Origin: Faecalicoccus pleomorphus DSM 20574
GTDB taxonomy: Bacteria; Bacillota_I; Bacilli_A; Erysipelotrichales; Erysipelotrichaceae
Assembly (NCBI RefSeq): GCF_000420345.1
Contig: NZ_ATUT01000001.1
Span: 62,001-126,000, forward strand
DNA length: 64,000 bases
Direction: 5' to 3'
Each line of letters begins with the position of its first letter. Position 1 is the stretch's first letter. Positions 22,985 through 32,500 of the stretch are shown piece by piece. The translations under genes were made by a program, and so were the position numbers. Under the pieces are notes generated by a model that was not told the origin of the DNA, did no database searches, and was given only the letters and a program-made list of their open reading frames with translations.

Positions 22985-23995
22985 TAATTCGCGTCCAATA
23001 ACTTCGGCAATTTTTCTTCCTTTTTGAACCAGACTGGCATATTTTTCCGGTTTTAGACTTTGATCACCATCGCTCCATGCACATTCCGGATTGTCATGTA
23101 CTTCTATGATCAGGCCATCAGCACCTGCGGCAATCGCAGCTAAAGACAATGATTCAATCAGTTTCCAGTCACCGGCCGCATGACTTGGATCGATAATGAT
23201 TGGCAGATGTGTTCTTTCTTTAATAATAGGAATGACCGCAAGATCCAAGGTGTTTCTTGTCATAGTCTCGAAGGTTCGAATTCCTCTTTCACAGAAAATC
23301 ACATTCGGATTTCCTTCGGACATGATATATTCGGCAGCCATGATCCATTCGTTGATCGTATTGGCTAATCCGCGTTTTAGTAAAACCGGTTTTTTGGTTC
23401 GTCCGACGGCTTTCAATAGATCAAAATTCTGCATATTTCGTGCTCCGATCTGAATGATATCCACGTTTTGAACAAATTCATCCAAGTGTTCTACAGCCAT
23501 CAATTCACTGACAATTGGAAGACCGGTCTGTTCTCTGGCGATACACAGATCGTTGATTCCCTCAGTTCCTAAACCCTGGAAAGCATAAGGGCTGGTTCTT
23601 GGCTTATAGGCCCCTCCGCGAAGCATGTCAGCTCCACAATTTTTAACTTCGTTGGCAATGCGGGTGATTTGTTCTTCTCCTTCAACACTGCAGGGGCCGG
23701 CAATCATTACGATCTTTTTGCCACCGATCTGGATGCCATTTACATCAATAATGGTATCCTCCGGATGAAATTTTCGATTGACTAATTTATAGGGTTCATC
23801 CACTCGCTGTACATTAGCAACGATGGGGTTGGCCATGACATTTTTCTCATCGACTTTTGAGGTATCTCCAACTAAACCAAAAACATTGTAGTTTTCTCCG
23901 TAAATCACAGTGACCTGCAATCCCATGTTCTCAAAACGATGGATCAGCTGATCGATTTTTTCTTGTTGGGCTTCTTTTTTTAAGGTAATGATCAT
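22982..23995 (-). CDS. aroF: 3-deoxy-7-phosphoheptulonate (DAHP) synthase (337 aa)
   Basis: This enzyme joins PEP and erythrose 4-phosphate in the first step of the shikimate pathway. An N-terminal ferredoxin-like regulatory region (residues 1-70) precedes the barrel, as in the Bacillus/Thermotoga type. The barrel shows MIAGPCSVEGEEQ, LRGGAYKPRTSPYAFQG, RGIRTFET and DPSHAAGD, which hold the metal and PEP ligands. Its ATG overlaps the stop of the aroE-aroK gene in ATGA (23992-23995), and an AGGAGG lies nine bases upstream, so the two are coupled. The N-terminal domain of this type often allows feedback by aromatic amino acids. Confidence 0.96.
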   Translation of the reverse strand: MIITLKKEAQQEKIDQLIHRFENMGLQVTVIYGENYNVFGLVGDTSKVDEKNVMANPIVANVQRVDEPYKLVNRKFHPEDTIIDVNGIQIGGKKIVMIAGPCSVEGEEQITRIANEVKNCGADMLRGGAYKPRTSPYAFQGLGTEGINDLCIAREQTGLPIVSELMAVEHLDEFVQNVDIIQIGARNMQNFDLLKAVGRTKKPVLLKRGLANTINEWIMAAEYIMSEGNPNVIFCERGIRTFETMTRNTLDLAVIPIIKERTHLPIIIDPSHAAGDWKLIESLSLAAIAAGADGLIIEVHDNPECAWSDGDQSLKPEKYASLVQKGRKIAEVIGREL

Positions 23996-25275
23996 ATGGT
24001 TTTTCCTCCTGTACAAATTAAATCTTGTATATGGTCTTTTACTTTTTGAATACTTGTTTGAGAAATTTTATTTAAATTGGTATTGTTTACAATTTGAATG
24101 TCACTATATTGAAGATAATAAGGCATCCGTTGATGATACATGTCTTCCACCGCTTTTTGACTGCTGGAAAGAGGACGGTTAGGATCATTGGATTCCAACA
24201 GATTCAAATCACGATCCAGAAAGATCAAAATACCGTTTAATCGCAACATATCGATGTTGATTTTGTTTTTGATGATGCCACCGCCACAGGCAATCACCAG
24301 ATTTTGGTTGGCACTGATACGTTTTGTAACCTTAGTCTCCAGTTCTCGAAATACAACTTCTCCGGATTCGGCAAAGATTTCTGGTATGGTTTTCTTCGCT
24401 TCTTTTTCGATTTCATCATCCAAATCGATAAATTTCTTTTGGGAAAGCTGTGCTACTTTTTTTCCTATGGTACTTTTACCACAGCTAGGCATCCCGATAA
24501 AAACCAGATTTGTTTTTTCCATCAATAAATCAAATAAGATTTGATCGATCACTTTTTGCGGTGTCGTATCTTGTAGAAAATGTTCTTTGGCACGAATGGC
24601 CTGTACGATCAACATTTCCATTCCTGTTGCATACAACAATCCTTTTTCTCGGGCCTGCAGGCAAAGCTTGGTACAGATTGGATTATAGACAACATCCAAT
24701 ACCGCTTTACACTTAGGAAAGTCATTTAAATCAACAGCCTGTTCATCAATATGAGGATACATACCGACAGGCGATGTGTTGATGATGATATTCGCATCGC
24801 AATGGCTGGTATAGACTTCCTTGTAGGAAATCGCATCATCTTTTGGATGACGGGATACACAAAGAATCTGTTTGGCGTTATGGTTTCTGCAGACTGCTTT
24901 AATAGCTGCCGCAGCGCCTCCGTTTCCTAAAACCAATACTTTTTGATTTTGGATGGGGACATGATGATGTTGAATCATATAATCAAATCCATCATAATCT
25001 GTATTGTATCCATAAAGCTTTCCATCACGATTGACGATCGTATTGACAGCACCGATAGCTTTGGCATTTTCATCTATAAAATCCAAATAGGGAATGACTG
25101 TCTTTTTATACGGAATTGTTACATTGATGCCTTTAAAGTCTTTTTGTCGTAAAAAATAATCAAGATCCTCTTCATCTAAGGGCATTAACTCATACGTATA
25201 GTCTGCCAGTTTTTCATGAATGATCTTAGAAAAACTATGAGATAATGGTTTTCCGATTAGTCCATACTCGCTCAT
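23992..25275 (-). CDS. Fused shikimate dehydrogenase and shikimate kinase (427 aa)
   Basis: Residues 1-250 are shikimate dehydrogenase (AroE): the substrate motif PLSHSFSKIIH, Lys-containing NVTIPYKK, NTDYDG and the NADP-binding VLVLGNGGAAAAI are all seen. Residues 252-427 are shikimate kinase (AroK): Walker A GMPSCGKST, DLDDEIE, FRELE, CGGGII and the lid region DPNRPL. The frame is continuous with no internal ribosome site before Met252 (minus position 24522), so it is a true fusion. One protein thus catalyses reduction of 3-dehydroshikimate and phosphorylation of shikimate. AAAGGAGG precedes the ATG. The leader upstream contains a short peptide gene and a terminator. Confidence 0.95.
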   Translation of the reverse strand: MSEYGLIGKPLSHSFSKIIHEKLADYTYELMPLDEEDLDYFLRQKDFKGINVTIPYKKTVIPYLDFIDENAKAIGAVNTIVNRDGKLYGYNTDYDGFDYMIQHHHVPIQNQKVLVLGNGGAAAAIKAVCRNHNAKQILCVSRHPKDDAISYKEVYTSHCDANIIINTSPVGMYPHIDEQAVDLNDFPKCKAVLDVVYNPICTKLCLQAREKGLLYATGMEMLIVQAIRAKEHFLQDTTPQKVIDQILFDLLMEKTNLVFIGMPSCGKSTIGKKVAQLSQKKFIDLDDEIEKEAKKTIPEIFAESGEVVFRELETKVTKRISANQNLVIACGGGIIKNKINIDMLRLNGILIFLDRDLNLLESNDPNRPLSSSQKAVEDMYHQRMPYYLQYSDIQIVNNTNLNKISQTSIQKVKDHIQDLICTGGKTI

Positions 25276-25293
25276 ACAAAACCTCCTTTAGGG

Positions 25294-25331
25294 AAATAAA
25301 AAAGCACCATGTTGGAAATGCCATGATGCTT
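25294..25331 (-). terminator. Leader terminator of the aro operon (attenuator)
   Basis: On the minus strand AAGCATCATG (25331-25322) pairs with CATGGTGCTT (25311-25302), with one G-U, followed by six T. It ends just before the aroE-aroK ribosome site, so readthrough must be controlled. Confidence 0.8.
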
Positions 25332-25334
25332 AAA

Positions 25335-25378
25335 AGCCCCGAAAAAGAACCAGTTATAAAAACGGCTTTTTCAGGGCT
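25335..25378 (-). promoter_or_regulatory. Hairpin between the leader peptide and the attenuator
   Basis: AGCCCTGAAAAAG (25378-25366) pairs with CTTTTTCGGGGCT (25347-25335), 13 bp with one G-U. Its 5' arm overlaps the stop codon of the leader peptide, so a ribosome stopped there would prevent it from forming. I could not show by hand that it excludes the terminator. Confidence 0.65.
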
Positions 25379-25424
25379 ATTTAAAGGTAAACATAAAATA
25401 AGAAACAGATATTAAATTTTTCAT
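25377..25424 (-). CDS. Aromatic leader peptide of the aro operon (15 aa)
   Basis: A short frame encodes MKNLISVSYFMFTFK, with one Tyr and three Phe in its last seven residues. AAGGTG lies eight bases before the ATG, and a promoter lies just upstream, so the 5' leader is only about 15 bases. Its TAG stop overlaps a stable hairpin, and a terminator follows before aroE-aroK. This is the layout of a ribosome-stalling attenuator in which lack of Phe or Tyr would raise expression of the shikimate genes. Confidence 0.65.
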   Translation of the reverse strand: MKNLISVSYFMFTFK

Positions 25425-25444
25425 AAGTTTTCACCTTATGAAAA
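25418..25444. promoter_or_regulatory. Perfect 10-bp inverted repeat at the aro transcription start
   Basis: TTTTCATAAG (25418-25427) and CTTATGAAAA (25435-25444) are separated by seven bases. The repeat covers the predicted start site and the leader peptide's ribosome site, so it may be an operator, a hairpin, or both. Confidence 0.5.
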
Positions 25445-25445
25445 T

Positions 25446-25474
25446 AATTTACAATACAATGTTTTAAAAATCAA
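25446..25474 (-). promoter_or_regulatory. Promoter of the aro operon
   Basis: On the minus strand TTGATT (25474-25469), a 17-base spacer and TAAATT (25451-25446). Confidence 0.6.
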
Positions 25475-25505
25475 GGAAAATATGCCCGGATTTCATTTTT
25501 TTTGA

Positions 25506-25511
25506 TACACT
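25506..25511 (+). promoter_or_regulatory. Possible -10 box of aroD
   Basis: TACACT preceded by TGA forms an extended -10 element 17 bases before the aroD ATG. No clear -35 box was found. It is divergent from the aro operon promoter. Confidence 0.35.
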
Positions 25512-25527
25512 AATAAAGGTGATAACG

Positions 25528-26271
25528 ATGAATAGAATACCATGGAATCCTAAAAAACCGAAGATTTGTGTACCCATCATGGAAAAGACAGCACAGGAAG
25601 TCCTAGAACAAGCTCAGAAAGTGTCTAGCATGAATATTGATTTAGTTGAATGGCGCATAGATGCCTTTGATCATATAGAAGATCTCTCAAAATGTATCGA
25701 GCTTGCCCTGGCTGTAAAAGAACAACTGGGACAAATTGATTTGTTGATTACATGCCGTACCCAAAAAGAAGGAGGCTTCTTTGAAGGAAACAAGACCTTT
25801 TACAAAGAGTTATATCATACCATCTGTACCAAACAAGCAGCGGACTTGATCGACCTGGAATTTGATTGGGGTAATGATGTCTTTGAAATGTTGCTTCCTA
25901 TCGCAGGCCAACATCAAATTCAAGTCATAGCTTCGCATCATAATTTTGTTAAAACACCTTCTAAAGAAAAAATACTGCATAAACTAATGGTTATGAAAGA
26001 GTCGAAAGCTGATATTTTAAAAATGGCTTGCATGCCGCAAAACAAACAGGATGTTTTTGTCTTGATGGCAGCCACTGCTGCTTTTAAAGAAAGATTTCCG
26101 GATGTGGTTCTCGTAACGATGGCAATGGCAAAAGAGGGAATGCCATCAAGAATTTTAGGTGAATTCTTTGGCAGTGCGATAACTTTTGCATCAGCCGGCA
26201 AACAAAGTGCACCGGGACAAATTGATGTGGATACGATGCGCTTCTTGATCGATACACTGCATTTATTATAA
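25528..26271 (+). CDS. aroD: 3-dehydroquinate dehydratase, type I (247 aa)
   Basis: This enzyme dehydrates 3-dehydroquinate to 3-dehydroshikimate through a Schiff base. The Schiff-base Lys165 lies in DILKMACMP and the catalytic His is in ASHHNF (137-138). VEWRID near residue 43 and the C-terminal SAPGQID motif are also typical. Length is normal for type I. ATG 25528 follows AAAGGTG by a few bases; GTG 25519 is inside that site. It is transcribed divergently from the aroEK-aroF operon, which carries the neighbouring pathway steps, and ends in a strong terminator. Confidence 0.95.
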   Translation: MNRIPWNPKKPKICVPIMEKTAQEVLEQAQKVSSMNIDLVEWRIDAFDHIEDLSKCIELALAVKEQLGQIDLLITCRTQKEGGFFEGNKTFYKELYHTICTKQAADLIDLEFDWGNDVFEMLLPIAGQHQIQVIASHHNFVKTPSKEKILHKLMVMKESKADILKMACMPQNKQDVFVLMAATAAFKERFPDVVLVTMAMAKEGMPSRILGEFFGSAITFASAGKQSAPGQIDVDTMRFLIDTLHLL

Positions 26272-26276
26272 AAACC

Positions 26277-26320
26277 AGCTATAAGCTATGTGGATTTTCG
26301 CAATAGCCTTATAGCTTTTT
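26277..26320 (+). terminator. Terminator of aroD
   Basis: AGCTATAAG pairs with CTTATAGCT, extended inside by GCTAT/ATAGC, followed by five T. Confidence 0.88.
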
Positions 26321-26396
26321 ATTTGCATTTGTATAAAATCACATACAAAAAATATAGGAATGCTAAAAAGTGTAAAAATCTGTCAAAAGTGACAAA

Positions 26397-26435
26397 TGTA
26401 AACGGTTGCAAAAGGATGGCTTAATTTTGTATGCT
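26397..26435 (+). promoter_or_regulatory. Promoter with overlapping CcpA (cre) site before the GH31 gene
   Basis: TGTAAACGGTTGCA (26397-26410) matches the cre consensus TGWAANCGNTNWCA at 13 of 14 positions. It overlaps the -35 box TTGCAA (26406-26411) of a promoter whose -10 is TATGCT (26430-26435, 18-base spacer). Repression by preferred sugars is the likely outcome. Confidence 0.6.
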
Positions 26436-26511
26436 AAATATGTGACTTAAAATGTTATTTAGTCAAATAATTCATTTTTGTTGCTTTACTAAAAAGAGAG
26501 GTAGTGAAGAA

Positions 26512-29500
26512 GTGAAAAAACATCAAAAAGTTATTTTGGCTTCCGTTGTAACGGCAAGTCAGGCTGCTACGGTTTTGAACATTCCGATTTCTGTGATGGC
26601 ACAAGAACCAGATCTTACAAGATCAAACTATAATACCGAAAATAAAGCGGTACAACCTAAAAGTGGGTACACCTTTATTGGAGCACCCAAAGGTATGCCT
26701 GAAGTATCCAATAATGTGGTAACAGTATCGTATGCCAATGGAGAAAAGGCTAAAATCACATTTTTAGAAAACAATTTGTTTCGTTTTGACATGGAAGTCG
26801 ATGGAAAAGAGGAAAGCTTTAAAGAGTATGTAGATCCAACCGATGCATTGCATACCGGAAGAATTGTTCAACAACCGGATTCATCCGATGAGTATAGTAA
26901 ACCAACTCCTACATTAAGTGAAACCGAAGAGGCTTATATTATTCAAAACGATGCGATCATCCTGGAAATTGCCAAAGCGGATTCACGCATGACGTTAAAA
27001 AGAAGCGATGGCACGATTGTCTGGCAGGAAGCCAAACCTATCCAGTATCAAAATGGAAGTACGATTCAATCGTTTGTGAAAAACGATGGTGAAAACTTCT
27101 ATGGAGGAGGTACACAAAACGGACATTTTGTCCACACCGGAGAATCAATTAAGATTGAAAATTTAAATAACTGGGTCAGTGGTGGTGTTTCGAGCCCGAA
27201 TCCTTTCTATTGGTCCACTAGTGGTTATGGGGTTTTGCGAAATACATTTAAAAAGGGTGTGTATGATTTTGGAAAAACAGAAGGTGATGTCGTCAGTACA
27301 TCACATAGTGAAAAAAGATTAGATGCTTACTATTTTGTAGCTGATACACCGGTCAGCCTTCTTCAAAATTATTTTAAGGTAACAGGCAATCCGGCCTTAT
27401 ACCCGGAAGAAGCTTTCTATCTGGGACATCCGAATTGTTACAACCGGGATGAATGGGTAGAAGGTGGTAATACTCCATTAGAAACGGTAAACGACAGTAC
27501 CAAATATCAGGAAATCAATAATGGTGGAAAAGTTAAAAAAGGCGGTGTCTTGGAAACTTTAAATGGAACCAATGATACCGATTATAAATTCTCGGCTCGT
27601 GGTGTCATTGATCAATATGAAAAATACGATATGCCTTTAGGCTGGTTTTTACCTAATGATGGCTATGGTTGTGGATACGGAAAAGATGATACCAACCTTG
27701 ACAACAACATTGCCAACTTAAGAAGTTTTACAGATTATGCCAATTCAAAAGGAGTTGGTACCGGTCTTTGGACACAGTCGGATCTAACACCAAATCCAAG
27801 TCAGCCGATCCATCTACAGCGCGATTTTGAAAAAGAAGTCAATCAGGGTGGTATTCGTACTTTAAAAACCGACGTAGCCTGGGTAGGTTCCGGTTATTCT
27901 TTTGGATTAAACGGAATCAGTAAAGCTTATGATATCATCACAAAAGCGGACAGTAAAAATCGTCCAACCATCGTTACCTTAGATGGCTGGGCTGGAACCC
28001 AGCGTTATGCGGGAATCTGGACTGGGGATCAGACCGGTGGAAACTGGGAATACATTCGCTTCCATATTCCGACTTATATCGGACAAAGTTTGAGTGGAAA
28101 CCCGAACGTATCCAGTGATGTGGATGGAATCTTTGGCGGTGGTTCTTTAGTTTATACTCGTGATGTACAATGGAAATCATTTACGACAATGTTGTTGAAT
28201 ATGGATGGATGGGGATCGTATCCTAAAAAGCCTTATGTCTTTGGAGAAGATACTACATCTATCAACCGTATGTATTTAAAGCTGCGCTCACAGCTGATGC
28301 CGTACATTTACTCGACAGCCTATACTTCCGCTAACTTAGGAGAAGATGGTGAAAAAGGAAAACCGCAGGTTCGTGCCATGTTCTTAGAATATCCTGATGA
28401 TGCCAATACGTATGGGAAAAACGTACAGTATCAGTTTATGTTAGGAAAGAACTTGCTAGTTGCACCGGTTTACCAAGATACGGCAGCGGATGACCAGGGA
28501 AATGATATTCGTAATGGAATTTATTTACCCGATGCCAATCAAGTATGGATCGATTACTTTACCGGCAAACAATACCAGGGTGGTACGACGCTAAATAACT
28601 TTGAGGCGCCGATCTGGAAACTTCCTCTATTTGTCAAAAATGGGGCGATTCTTCCAATGACGGAAGCTCACAACAATGGTTTTGCCAAATCAGAGACAAA
28701 CACGAAAGGTGTTGATAAGTCTAAACGGATTGTGGAATTTTATCCGGCCGGACAAACGGATTATACACTCTACGAAGATGCCGGAAATACGATAGATAAC
28801 TCCAATCCAGAAGAAGTCAATTATGGACCAGTGGTTACAACACATTTTACCAGTGATGTCACAGGTGATAAAGCTATCTTAAAGGCTGAAGCCAGTCAGG
28901 GAAGCTACGTGGGTTATGATGCCAATAAAGAAACGCAATTTGTCGTCAATGTCAGTGAAAAACCAAAAGCAATTGCGGCAACAGTTGGAAATACTGATGC
29001 CGGATTAACAGAAGTACATTCACAAGAAGAATTTGAGAAAGCCCAGGGCAATGTTTATTACTACAATGAAAGTCCGAATTTAAATCAATTTGCGACACCG
29101 GATTCCGATTTTGCTTCTGTTAAAATTACAACAACACCAAAACTGTATGTCAAATTTGCAAAGAGTGATGTGAGTGCCAATGCGATCACATTAACTTTGG
29201 ATGGTTTTAAAAATGATGGAAATTTGGATAAAAATCAGTTAAACGCTAATCTGAAAGCACCGGAAAATGTAAGAGCTCCTGAAGAAGAAATTACACCGGA
29301 TACAATTCAGTTAAAATGGGATGAAGTGACTGATGCGACAAGCTATGAAGTCGAAGCCGATGGTATCATTCAATCGGGCATTACAGAACCAACGTTTACT
29401 CATACAGATTTAGCCTATCATTCCAAACATACGTATCGTGTACGCGCAAGAAATAAAGACGGGTATTCACAATGGAGCAAACCATTAGAAGCACAATCTG

Positions 29501-32500
29501 CATTGGATCCATATCGTAACGTGCCAAAAGATATCAAAGTGACCTGGGATTATGGAGATAATTGGGGTAAAATTGCCAATATCCTTGACTTTGATACCGG
29601 AACAATGTTCCACTCTACAAATGCGGTACAAGAAGGACAGGCTTTGATTTATGATCTACAAAAAATTTATGATTTAGATCGTATTGAATATACACCACGT
29701 CAGGATAATAAAGGTAATGGTACCGTTCAGAAGATGGACGTATATACCTCTTTAGATGGAACCAATTGGAACTTAGCCTATGATTCCAGTAAAAACAAAG
29801 AATGGACATACAGTAATGATATGAGTGAGCCGGATATCAAAACAATGGACATGACCGGACAAAAAGCACGATATATCAAATATGTGGTTAAAAAATCAAA
29901 AGGTGGTTTTTTCTCGGCAGCTGAATTACAACCTTATAAAGTGGATGGTACCGAAGGTTATCTGGTAGGGGATACCAATAACGATGGTGTTGTGGATGAT
30001 AATGATTTAGTACAAATTAATAACTATGTCGGTTTGGAAAACGGTGATCCGACTTGGGATCAGGTGAAGCGTTCTGACTGGAATGCCAATGGCTATTTTG
30101 ATGCGGCAGATATTGCTCAAACGACCTCACGTTTAAATAAAGGCATTTCTAAAAAGGGTGAAGATCCTAAGGGGTCTTTAGTCATTGAACCGGATAAAGC
30201 ACATTACAATGCCGGCGATAAAGTTATCTTATCCATTAAAGGCATCAACATGGAAAATGTATATGCCTTAGGTGGTAAGCTTCCTTATAACAGTGCTGAA
30301 TTGCAGTTTGTCAGTGTTACCTCGGATGTTGCAACCGGTAATCAACGTGAGTTTGTCTTTGATCGTATTGCGTATCAAAATCAACAGCATCCAGATAAAA
30401 ATCGCAATGTGAACTTTGCCTACAGCAATTTAGGCGATCAGGCGATGCTGTCAGGAACCAACCGTTTGGCAACGGTAACCTTTACAGCTAAAAAAGATTT
30501 GGATATCAAAGCCAGTGATTTTAATATCTCTAATTTCATGTTTGTCAGCAACAATATGAACTTTATCGATCCTTTACAGCCATCGCAGGATCTTCCGGAA
30601 CCGGAAACCGAATCAAAGATTCAGGTACAGTCCGTACAGGGACAGGATGAATCAGTATTACAGGCCGGTATGGGTGTTGATAAGTTGATTGATGGTGCCT
30701 GGGGCGGTGATCCTAATCGCTTTGAATTTAAATGGGGCAATGATGAAGCCAGTGTACCGGCCAGATTGCCATATTGGATTCGTTTCAATTTTGGTGAAAA
30801 GAAGAAAGTATCGGATGTGATCATTCATGTTCGTGTCGATGGAACGAGAATCAACGGTGGCGCCTTAAAGGATTTTGAATTGTATCGTATCAATAATGAC
30901 GTCGAACAAAAGGTCGGAAACTATACGATCGATAAAACGGATGATGATCATGCGTACATCGTTCATTTTACAGAACCGGTACAGGCGGATGGATTTAAAT
31001 TAAACGCATTGACAAGCCAGGCAGGTCAAATCTTTAAATTGAACATTGATGAAGTGGAATTTAGACAAAATGCACAAATTCCGGTAGAGGATATCGTTTT
31101 GGATGAAGCCAATCCAACAACACTGAATGTTGGAGATCTCAAAGGTTTTGGCGCAACCATTGCACCGGAAGATGCGACCAACAAGCTCATCAAGATAGAA
31201 AGCTCTGATCCGGAAGTCTTAGAAGTTATTCGTACCAATGCAGGTGATCATTATACTTATATACTGCATGCCTTGAAACAAGGTACAGCTGCATTAACGA
31301 TTACATCGAATGGAAATACGGCGCAGGGACAGCCGGTGACAAAACAAGTGGAAATCACGGTTAATGAGGCGGTTACTTCTAAAGAAGAATTAGAAGCGAA
31401 TATTGAAGAAGCAAATACGATCTTAGAAAACGAAAATCTTTATACCAACACATCGTTAGATGTATTAAAGAACGCTTTAAAACTGGCCAATGATATCGAT
31501 CAGAAAGAAGATGCCACACAAACAGAAGTCAATGCACAGGTCGTACAGCTCTTTAAAGCTATTCAACAGTTAGAATATCGCGGCTCTAATGAAGGACAGC
31601 CAGACAGTGAAAATCCAATTGCGGTCGATCCGGAAAACGTGACGGCGACAACATCGGCTTCTGAAGGACCGGTGGAAAACGCATTTGATGGTGATAAAGC
31701 TACTTATTGGCATTCCGGATGGGAGCAGGGAACGGAGAAACTGCCACAGAGTGTAACCATTGATTTAGCGGATGAATACGATGTGGAACAAGTCAACTAC
31801 TTGCCTCGTCAAGGAAGCCGAAATGGAGACATCATCAAATATCAGATCGAAACAAGTGAAGACGGAGAAACCTTCAAGCCTGTTGTAGTGGGCACGATTG
31901 AAAATGATGGATCTTCCAGTGTGGAAAGAACACAACCACATAAGATCAAATTTGATAAAACAAAAGCACGTTATGTACGCATTACTGCTCTGGAGTCTTT
32001 AGGGAATCAAAATAACTTATATGCCTCGGCGGCTGAGTTCATTATTTTTGGTGCTTTGCATTCCGATGCGATTCCAGCCACTTCAATCGAATTGGACAAA
32101 ACGGAATTAAAATTGGATGCCGGAAATACGGAGACTGTAACGGCCACCATTCTGCCGGAAGATACAACAGATACTATCACTTGGGAATCTTCGGATCCAA
32201 GCATTGCCAGTGTGGAAGCTTTAGGACGTCGTCGAGTACGAAGAGATGCCAATGCATCGACAAATACAAGCACGGTGACTGTAACCGCCTTAAAAGCTGG
32301 TACGGTTACCATTACGGCCAAGGCTAATGATACCGTCAGCAAAACCTTAACAGTGACTGTCGAAAATCCAAAACAAGAACAATTAGCAGAATTGATCGAA
32401 CAAGCAAAAGGTGTGAAATACGAAAATGCAGCTTTGCAGGATTATCTGACATCTGAAATTGAAAAGGCCACACAAGCTTTAGATCAAGATCAGGACACTC

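Noticed and set aside
25335-25378. A T-box or riboswitch in the aro leader
   Set aside because: No T-box motif (GGTGGTACC) or known aptamer was seen; the leader peptide explains the layout better.
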